A stretch of DNA of 64,000 nt, taken from contig NZ_WJXZ01000012.1 of NCBI RefSeq assembly GCF_009668025.1, forward strand, positions 248,001-312,000. The letters are read 5' to 3'. How positions within the stretch are numbered: the first letter of the stretch is position 1; every line of letters starts with the position of its first letter. Made by a program: the position numbers and the translations under genes. This document shows, piece by piece, positions 57,689 through 64,000 of this stretch. The notes beneath the pieces are model-generated. The model ran no database searches. It saw only the letters and a list, made by a program, of their open reading frames with translations, and had not been told where the DNA came from. Source of the stretch: Larkinella terrae (lineage in GTDB: Bacteria > Bacteroidota > Bacteroidia > Cytophagales > Spirosomataceae).

Positions 57689-57717
57689 AGCCCGAAAAAT
57701 GAAAATTTTAAAGTTCC

Positions 57718-58929
57718 TCAGGTCCGCGCTTTTTTCGGAATGGTGTACTTGCCAACCACTTCGCCATCATCCCGGATCATTTTGAGATTCAGTTCTTTGG
57801 ACGTCGCGTGTAGTTTGATCAGGGTGCGGTTTCCTTCCAGCGGGCCACCGCCAATCACGATCGGATAGTTGTGGTCGGCATTGGGGTCGTGGGTGCCGTA
57901 GCGGTGGGTATGCCCCGATAGCTGAAGATCAATTTTAGCTTTGTTCAACAACGGGCCAAACACCTGCTGACAATGCATGGGTCCGTGCCAGTCGCCGGAA
58001 TGGTAGGGCGAAATGTGAATCAGGACGATTCGGAACGGCGCTTTCCTGAACTCGGCGCTTTCGATTTCTTTTTCCAGCCATTTTTTCTGGGTTTCGCGGT
58101 AGCGATCAAAAGCCGACAAACCGCCGTATTCCACGCTGTCGTCGGTTTTGTCCTCGCCCGAATCCAGCACCACAAACCGCACCGGTCCGCGCGTGAACGC
58201 GTAGTAATATTTATTGTCGGGATAGGCGTAATAGGCCGGAATGTGCCGGGAAAAACTGCCCCGGCATTCGTGGTTACCCTGCGTCAGAATGAACGGAAAC
58301 TCGGTGGCAAAAATATCGACCGACGGTTTGATCAGGTGATCAACCATCTGTTTTTCTTCCGTCACCCAGTCGAAGCAGTCGCCGTTGAACACCACGAAAT
58401 CGTAATCACGTTTGTTGCCGGTGTAACCGTGCCGATACAGCAGTTGCGGAATGATCTGCGGGCGGTCATGGATGTCGTTGAACACCACCATTTTAAACTC
58501 TTCCTCGTTTGCCGGTGGTGTTTTAAAACCGTATAGCGGACTGCTGATGGTTTCGCCAAATTCTACTTTGGAGCCTTTGTACCCCAGTACCTCGGTCGAA
58601 ACAAGCTTGTATTTGTGGTCGGTGCCCGGTTTCAGGCCGGTCAGCGTAATTTTATTGATGCGGTTATTGGCTTCGATCAACCCGTTGTTGTAACCGAATT
58701 CCCGCTTGCTGGTGTAGGTTCCGGCCCCGTATTCGACCCAGCTAAAACAGTTTTTGTGGGTGATCCACATGATGGTTACTTCGTCGGTGCCCAGGTTCTG
58801 AAGGTACGGGCCAACGACAAAATGATTTTTTTCTTCGGTCGGAGCAGCGATGGCCGAAGCACCGGGCAGCAGGCTCAGTGCCCCGATTTGCGACATTTTT
58901 TCCAGAAACGAACGGCGGTTTTTGAGCAT
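57718..58929 (-). CDS. Tat-exported metallophosphoesterase (purple acid phosphatase-like)
   Basis: 403 residues from the ATG at 58929 (MLKNRRSFLEKM), which starts the twin-arginine signal; an upstream TTG at 58965 is inside a repeat. A fibronectin-like N-terminal domain (FVVGPYLQNLGTDEVTIMWI) is followed by the metallophosphoesterase domain with FNDIHDR, GDCFDW, QGNHECRG and SGHTHRYGTHD metal ligands. It hydrolyses phosphate monoesters or diesters in the periplasm. The gene lies between SusD and an EEP-type protein, in a group that appears to use phosphorylated substrates. Confidence 0.88.
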   Translation of the reverse strand: MLKNRRSFLEKMSQIGALSLLPGASAIAAPTEEKNHFVVGPYLQNLGTDEVTIMWITHKNCFSWVEYGAGTYTSKREFGYNNGLIEANNRINKITLTGLKPGTDHKYKLVSTEVLGYKGSKVEFGETISSPLYGFKTPPANEEEFKMVVFNDIHDRPQIIPQLLYRHGYTGNKRDYDFVVFNGDCFDWVTEEKQMVDHLIKPSVDIFATEFPFILTQGNHECRGSFSRHIPAYYAYPDNKYYYAFTRGPVRFVVLDSGEDKTDDSVEYGGLSAFDRYRETQKKWLEKEIESAEFRKAPFRIVLIHISPYHSGDWHGPMHCQQVFGPLLNKAKIDLQLSGHTHRYGTHDPNADHNYPIVIGGGPLEGNRTLIKLHATSKELNLKMIRDDGEVVGKYTIPKKART

Positions 58930-58956
58930 TGGGTTGAAGGGTTTAGGTAATTTAAT

Positions 58957-59036
58957 GCCCCTCAATCCCCTGAAGGGGACTTGGAATCTGGTTTAGCTGC
59001 GTCCAAGTCCCCTTTAGGGGCAGGGGATTGAGGGGC
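58957..59036. repeat. C/G-rich inverted repeat, family 1 copy E
   Basis: Arms of about 28 bases: 58957-58984 (GCCCCTCAATCCCCTGAAGG...) and 59003-59036 (...CCTTTAGGGGCAGGGGATTG...). Between susD and the phosphoesterase; the largest copy in the window. Confidence 0.85.
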
Positions 59037-59049
59037 GTTCGGGCGGAAA

Positions 59050-60780
59050 TTACTCCCAGTTTGGGTTTTGCGTCAGGTTGGTGTTTAGCAGCCGCTCCTG
59101 TTTCGGAATCGGATACAGATAATCGCGGGCTTCGTTGAATTTCTTGGCGATGTGCCCGTTGACCACAATGTTACCACCTTTGCTGCCGTTTTCCAGCAGG
59201 ATTTCGCTGCCGAGTTTCAGCAGTTGCGCGCCCGGCACCGTCGGTTTGGTGCCTTCGTAAATCACCAGATCCACTTTTCCGTTTTTGTCGAGGTCGTAGC
59301 TGCCCGGTCCGGGGAAATACATGCCTTTGAACGTTTTGGTTAGCAACTGGCCTTCTTTCCAACGAATCAGGTCATCCCAGCGGAAAAAGTTTTCCATCAC
59401 CAGCTCGATCCGCCGTTCCCGCCGGATTTCCAGAATCACCCCGGTATTGGCTCCTTTCAACTGCGTGTACTGCTGCGCCTGATACGGATCGGGATTGGCG
59501 TTAGCTGCCGCCAGGTTGATGTTCGGCATGCCCACCCGGTCGCGGGTCAGTTTGGTCGAAATATCCAGATCGCCCTGCGTCAGGGTACCGCGCTCGGCTT
59601 TGGCTTCGGCGTAATTGAGCAGCACTTCGGCGTAGCGGAAAATCGGCATGTCGGTAATGTCCTTGCTGAACGTATCCCATTTCGGAGCCGACACGAATTT
59701 GATCAGTTGGTACCCCGTCACCGTCGCGCCAAACTCCTGAACCAACGGGGTATTTTCGCCAATCCGCGTGTAGCCCGGCGTCCGAATCGTTTGCGCCAGA
59801 CGCGGGTCCCGGTTTTGGACTTCCTCCGCAAACTGCATCGTTTCGTAGCCCTTGATGTCCGTAAACCGGGTGCCGTCGGCCATCAGGTAGCTGTTTACCA
59901 GCTTTTTCTCCAGACCCGGTTTTCCGTACGAAGCCGTCATCGTGTAGTAGTTCAGGTTGTGGTAGACCTGCAACTCGTCGCTGAAATCCCGCGCCAGAAT
60001 GACCTCATCAGGAATAGCGTTGTCCGCCGAAAACAACTTCAGGTAGGCCGTTGTGGGCGTGGCTTTGTAGATCGAATACCCGCTGTTTTTCATTAAATCC
60101 TCCGACGCCGAAATACAGGCATCCAGGTATTTGTCGGCATTCGGCAGGCTGAACTCGGGGTGATATTTCCGGAACGTTCCTTCGTTCAAGGCCATGCGCG
60201 ATTTCAGGGCCAGCGCCGTCCATTTGGTGATGGAATTGAGCTGGCGGGAGTTGTCGAGGTTGGCAATGGCGTAATCAATATCGGCCATGACCGAATCCAT
60301 CACCATCGCCCGCGAATCACGAGGTTTGGTCAGCAATTCCTGATCCAGGACCTCGATCGTTTTGGAATACCAGGGTACATCGCCAAAGCGTTTCACCATG
60401 CCGAAGTAAAAGTAAGCGCGGAAAAACCGGGCGAGCCCGTTGTATTTGGCTACCGCTTTTTTGTCGGGGCACTTGTTCGAATTGGCCAGAAAGTAGTTGA
60501 TGTTCCGGAGTGTTCCCCAACTCCAGCCACCGCCACTGGTCGGCACTACGCGCGTTCCCTGCAACTCGTCGCGCAGGCTGTTCTTGACGACGTTATCCAC
60601 GTCTTCATTATAGACATCCTCGGCCGAAGGCAGAGCGTTGTAGAACGAATTCGTGTAGAGCAGCAGGTCGTTTTCAGTATTGAAAAAGGTTTCCGGCGAG
60701 ATGGCGTCCTGCGGTACCAGGTCCAGATCGCAGGAGACCAGACCGAGCGTAATGAAAAGGAGACTTATGATTTTTTTCAT
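59050..60780 (-). CDS. SusD/RagB family nutrient-binding lipoprotein
   Basis: 576 residues. Lipoprotein signal MKKIISLLFITLGLVSC (Cys17). The SusD TPR-like helical fold follows, with the N-terminal PQDAISPETFFNTENDLLLYTNSFYNAL motif and the C-terminal EIRRERRIELVMENFFRWDDLIRWKEG signature. It sits on top of the SusC barrel and binds the substrate at the cell surface. It follows susC by 21 bases. Confidence 0.93.
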   Translation of the reverse strand: MKKIISLLFITLGLVSCDLDLVPQDAISPETFFNTENDLLLYTNSFYNALPSAEDVYNEDVDNVVKNSLRDELQGTRVVPTSGGGWSWGTLRNINYFLANSNKCPDKKAVAKYNGLARFFRAYFYFGMVKRFGDVPWYSKTIEVLDQELLTKPRDSRAMVMDSVMADIDYAIANLDNSRQLNSITKWTALALKSRMALNEGTFRKYHPEFSLPNADKYLDACISASEDLMKNSGYSIYKATPTTAYLKLFSADNAIPDEVILARDFSDELQVYHNLNYYTMTASYGKPGLEKKLVNSYLMADGTRFTDIKGYETMQFAEEVQNRDPRLAQTIRTPGYTRIGENTPLVQEFGATVTGYQLIKFVSAPKWDTFSKDITDMPIFRYAEVLLNYAEAKAERGTLTQGDLDISTKLTRDRVGMPNINLAAANANPDPYQAQQYTQLKGANTGVILEIRRERRIELVMENFFRWDDLIRWKEGQLLTKTFKGMYFPGPGSYDLDKNGKVDLVIYEGTKPTVPGAQLLKLGSEILLENGSKGGNIVVNGHIAKKFNEARDYLYPIPKQERLLNTNLTQNPNWE

Positions 60781-60801
60781 GAGAATGCGAATGGATTCGG
60801 T

Positions 60802-63800
60802 TTAGAACGTGACGTTTAGGCCCGCCGAAATGGTTTTGGACAAGGGATACGTCCGTCCGTTGGTGGCGTCACCATCAAATTGTTCCGGGTCGATGTATTT
60901 GGACCGCAAGGGCGTGAAGGTCAGGATGTTTTCACCGCTGACGTAAATCCGCGCGCGAGGAACCCGGATTTTTCGGGTCAAGGTTTCCGGGAGCGTGTAG
61001 CCGATCACCACGTTTTTCAGACGGAAATACCCGACATTCTGGAGGTAGCGGTCATTAACCGAGTTCAGGTCACCACCGCCGTTGAGTGCCGTGTACCCGC
61101 GCAAAACCGGGAAGTACGCATCGGGGTTTTCGGGCGTCCAGATGTCATCCGCAAAGTTTTCGGGGATGAACGAATAGTACGGCCGCGAGTACGGACCCCA
61201 GAATTTATCGGCGTTGTTACCCGGATACCAGTTTTTCCGCAAGATTCCCTGACCCAAAACCGATACGTCAAAACCGTTCCAGGAAGCACCGAGGTTGATC
61301 CCGTAGCGGTACCGGGCCCGGTTATTCCCGATGATTTTCAGGTCGCCGTGGTCGGCCAGGGTGTTGGCACCCTGATCGATTTTGCCGTTGCCATCCAGAT
61401 CGATGAACTTCAGGTCACCGGCCTGTAATTTGCTCCAATCGCCGGGAGCGCTCAGGCGTTGTTTGTTGACGATCGTCTGATCGACCTTGTAAGCCTGCGC
61501 TTCTTCGTTGGTTTTGAAGTACCCTTCGATCGAATAACCCCAGATGTCGCCAATGGTCTGACCCTCGTAGAAGCTCGACAAAATCTTGTTCGGGTTGTCA
61601 TATTTGGTAATCACCGACTTGGAATCGGAAAGCACGAACGAGGCATTGTAGGAAAACGGTTTGCCCGCGACCTTCACCTGATCGCGCCAGGCCAGCGACA
61701 GTTCAAACCCTTTGGTTTGCAAATCTCCGGCGTTTTTGGTCGGCACCGTCGCTCCGTAAACGGCCGGCAGCACCTGACCCGGCACGAGCATGTCGGTGGT
61801 GTTCCGGATGTAAGCGTCGAACGACAGATTCAGGCGGTTTTTCAGGAAATCCGCATCAATACCAAGGTTCGAGGTCGTCGCTTTTTCCCAGGTCAGGTCC
61901 GGTGAAATCGGGTTCGGGTTGTTCACATAATACAGCTTCTGGCCGTTGTTGATCCAGCTCGACTGCGCCGTGGGCATGATCGAAATGTACGGATAGAAGC
62001 TCGCTGAAGCCGTGTTCGACGGCAACTGGTTGCCCAGCGTTCCGTAGGAAGCCCGGATTTTCAGGTTGTTGACGGCGTTCCGCAGCGGCTCGAAAAACGC
62101 TTCGTCGCTGATCCGCCAGCCTGCCGACACGGAAGGGAAAAAACCGTACCGCCGACCTTCGCCAAACCGCGACGTTCCGTCATACCGCCCGTTGACTTCC
62201 AGCAGGTATTTGCCGACATAATCGTAATTCACCCGGAAAAACGCGCCAAAGAGCGAATACTGGTACGAATCGCCCGACGAAAGCTGCTCGCCGGTTCCGA
62301 GGTTCAGGTCGTTCAGGCTTTCCGACAACAGGTTTTTTCGCGCCCCAAACAGCCGTTGGTGTTTCTTCGATTCGTAGTTCATCCCCGCCGTGGCCGACAT
62401 GTAATGCTTACCAAACGTGTGGTTATACGACGAATAGACGTTGGTGACGTTCATCGGGTCGAACCACATCGTTTTGCGGTATTGATCCACGTTGTAGTTC
62501 GGCACCGTCGTCAGGATGCCCGGCTGAATCGAATATTGCGCCACGGCGGAGCGGTACCAGTCGTCGGCGATGTAAAACGAATACGAGTGGTTGGCGACCA
62601 GATTCCAGGTTTTGGTAAAGTCAATCGTTACCGAGTTGATCGTCGTCAATTCATGGACCCCTTTCTTTCCGCCCGCAACGCCTTTCAGCAGGTTGGCAAA
62701 CAGACCGTCACCGATGGAGTAGTTGTTTTTCAGGGTGTTATAGGTAGCGGTTCCGTCCGGATTGCGGGGCGCGTAGGCCGGTAAGGCGTGAACCGTGATG
62801 GCGACGAAGTTGGCGTTGGCACCGCCTTCCAGACCGGGATAGGTGTATTTCGAATCGAAATATTGCGTGTTGTTGCTGACCTTCAGCCAAGGCGTCAGTT
62901 GGGCGTTGATCTTGCTGCGGAGCGTATACGACGTAAACTTATCGGTGTTGATCCGCATAATCCCGTCTTTCTCGAAAATCGACCCGGACAGGAAATAATT
63001 GACTTTATCGGTTCCGCCGGACAAATTCAGGTTGTGCTGCCGCGACGGCTGGGTCATGTTAAACAGCGTGTTCCACCAGTCGTAGTTACCGTAGTAGTTG
63101 TAGATGTCCTTGCCGTTGACATTTTTGACGACCGTCCAGGGCCGGGCCGGATTTTCGGTTTTGTCGTACCGACGCGCTTCCAGTTCTTTATAGTCTTCTT
63201 CCGAATACCGGGTGTAGCTGTTTCCCGTGGCCCGGATGAAGGCTTCGTCGTTCATTTTGACGTAATCGTAGCCATTGGTCAGAAATTTGGTGCTCACGGT
63301 TGGTGTCGACCAGCCGAAGTTGTTGCTGTACGAAACGTTGGTTTTACCGTTTTTAGCGGTTTTGGTGGTCACCAGCACCACCCCAAATGCACCCCGCGCT
63401 CCGTAAATGGCCGAAGCGGCCGCATCTTTCAGCACCGATACCGATTCCACGTCGTTCGGGTTGATCCGGTTGATATCGCCCGGCACCCCGTCGATCAGCA
63501 CCAGCGGGCCTCCGCCGTTGATAGAGGTTTCCCCGCGCACGTTCAGGCTCCCGCCCTGTCCCGGCTGTCCGGTACTGAACGAAATGTTCAGGTTCGGAAT
63601 CATTCCCTGCAAAATCTGCGACATGTTGTTCAGCGGGCGGTTTTCGAGGTCTTTGGCCATCACCTGCGAAACCGCCCCCGTCAGGTTCACTTTTTTCTGC
63701 GTTCCGTAGCCCACCACCACCAGTTCTTCCAGGCTTTTGCTGTCGGGGTTTAAGGTCACGTTGATGGCCGAGCGGTTTCCAACCGTAATTTCCTGCGAAG

Positions 63801-64000
63801 CGTAACCCACAAAGCTGAAAATCAAAACCGCCGACGAATTCGGCACGGACAGTTCGTAGTTCCCGCTGCCGTCGGTGGTAGTTCCCCGCGTGGTTCCTTT
63901 TAGCACGACGGTCACCCCGGCCAGCGCTTCTTGCTGCCCATCGGCCGCCCGCACCGTTCCTTTCAGCCGGATTTCCTGACGAGCCAGGTAGGTTTCCATT
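60802..64000 (-). CDS. SusC/RagA family TonB-linked outer membrane transporter, N-terminus outside window
   Basis: At least 1065 residues, open to the right edge; no signal peptide is visible, so the N-terminus is probably beyond 64000. The visible part starts with a carboxypeptidase-D-like regulatory domain (LKGTVRAADGQQEALAGVTVV), then the TonB box region (LEELVVVGYGTQKK), the plug (GAVSQVMAKDLENRPLNNMSQILQG, then YGARGAFGVVLVTTK) and the 22-strand barrel ending in ISAGLNVTF. With SusD it imports a large nutrient that cannot pass porins. No glycoside hydrolase or SusE/F gene follows, but phosphoesterases do. Confidence 0.93.
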   Translation of the reverse strand, partial: METYLARQEIRLKGTVRAADGQQEALAGVTVVLKGTTRGTTTDGSGNYELSVPNSSAVLIFSFVGYASQEITVGNRSAINVTLNPDSKSLEELVVVGYGTQKKVNLTGAVSQVMAKDLENRPLNNMSQILQGMIPNLNISFSTGQPGQGGSLNVRGETSINGGGPLVLIDGVPGDINRINPNDVESVSVLKDAAASAIYGARGAFGVVLVTTKTAKNGKTNVSYSNNFGWSTPTVSTKFLTNGYDYVKMNDEAFIRATGNSYTRYSEEDYKELEARRYDKTENPARPWTVVKNVNGKDIYNYYGNYDWWNTLFNMTQPSRQHNLNLSGGTDKVNYFLSGSIFEKDGIMRINTDKFTSYTLRSKINAQLTPWLKVSNNTQYFDSKYTYPGLEGGANANFVAITVHALPAYAPRNPDGTATYNTLKNNYSIGDGLFANLLKGVAGGKKGVHELTTINSVTIDFTKTWNLVANHSYSFYIADDWYRSAVAQYSIQPGILTTVPNYNVDQYRKTMWFDPMNVTNVYSSYNHTFGKHYMSATAGMNYESKKHQRLFGARKNLLSESLNDLNLGTGEQLSSGDSYQYSLFGAFFRVNYDYVGKYLLEVNGRYDGTSRFGEGRRYGFFPSVSAGWRISDEAFFEPLRNAVNNLKIRASYGTLGNQLPSNTASASFYPYISIMPTAQSSWINNGQKLYYVNNPNPISPDLTWEKATTSNLGIDADFLKNRLNLSFDAYIRNTTDMLVPGQVLPAVYGATVPTKNAGDLQTKGFELSLAWRDQVKVAGKPFSYNASFVLSDSKSVITKYDNPNKILSSFYEGQTIGDIWGYSIEGYFKTNEEAQAYKVDQTIVNKQRLSAPGDWSKLQAGDLKFIDLDGNGKIDQGANTLADHGDLKIIGNNRARYRYGINLGASWNGFDVSVLGQGILRKNWYPGNNADKFWGPYSRPYYSFIPENFADDIWTPENPDAYFPVLRGYTALNGGGDLNSVNDRYLQNVGYFRLKNVVIGYTLPETLTRKIRVPRARIYVSGENILTFTPLRSKYIDPEQFDGDATNGRTYPLSKTISAGLNVTF

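Noticed and set aside
58930-58965. Longer N-terminus for the metallophosphoesterase from a TTG at 58965
   Set aside because: The TTG lies inside the C/G-rich repeat and the ATG at 58929 starts directly at the twin-arginine signal.
62788-63753. Plus-strand open frame of about 320 residues opposite susC
   Set aside because: Same antisense-bias pattern; SusC is unambiguous on the other strand.

Overview
The window looks like a chromosome segment of a Bacteroidota bacterium, most likely of the Cytophagales (Spirosoma/Larkinella-like). The signs are a SusC/SusD pair, a fused SecDF, a type IX secretion (T9SS) C-terminal sorting domain and a remnant of a second one, a Bacteroidota-style LptD, PadR-linked FtsX permeases with a permease prefix domain, and several Bacteroidota promoter elements (TTG, then TAnnTTTG). 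Base composition is moderately GC-rich except for one clearly AT-rich insert (about 36.8-38.2 kb). I saw no rRNA, tRNA, CRISPR array or intact transposase.

Layout. 0-8.4 kb: a eukaryotic-like signalling neighbourhood with an acidic calcium-binding-type repeat protein (cut by the window edge), a zinc-ribbon/FHA protein, a membrane PP2C phosphatase with WG repeats, an exported caspase-like protease, a sigma factor with a putative anti-sigma partner, and on the opposite strand a membrane Ser/Thr kinase with a WG repeat. 8.7-14.3 kb: accessory genes, including a PhoD-like phosphatase and a histidine kinase whose membrane part resembles the plant ethylene receptor. 14.4-21.7 kb: an acyl-CoA carboxylase beta subunit, then the envelope set MlaD, amidase and LptD, and a DUF1573 protein. 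22-26.8 kb: a fused alpha-keto acid dehydrogenase E1 and a nuoI-nuoJ-nuoK fragment of complex I in which NuoI has a roughly 290-residue repetitive tail. 26.8-34.4 kb: a persulfide dioxygenase/rhodanese with a TauE-type exporter, an amino acid permease, SecDF and a small unknown. 34.5-40.6 kb: NAD biosynthesis genes nadC-nadA and nadB, separated by a decayed VapBC module, an orphan antitoxin and a Septu-like ATPase/HNH defence pair. 40.6-54 kb: a serine hydrolase, a dicarboxylate symporter, a tesA/ybbA/ybbP-like group and a PadR-controlled pair of paralogous FtsX permeases. 54-64 kb: a T9SS cargo protein and a SusCD-led cluster with phosphoesterases and a Gfo/Idh oxidoreductase instead of glycoside hydrolases.

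The most striking non-coding feature is that most longer intergenic gaps carry a long inverted repeat, and these fall into recognisable families: a C/G-rich CCCCT..AGGGG family with five copies, a GGCAGAGGG family with three, a GACAAGAGA family with three, a REP-doublet with 27-base terminal inverted repeats, and an isolated perfect 38-base palindrome. The best candidates for a new system are the kinase/phosphatase/FHA/caspase/sigma neighbourhood, the defence cassette inside the NAD genes, and the NuoI tail.
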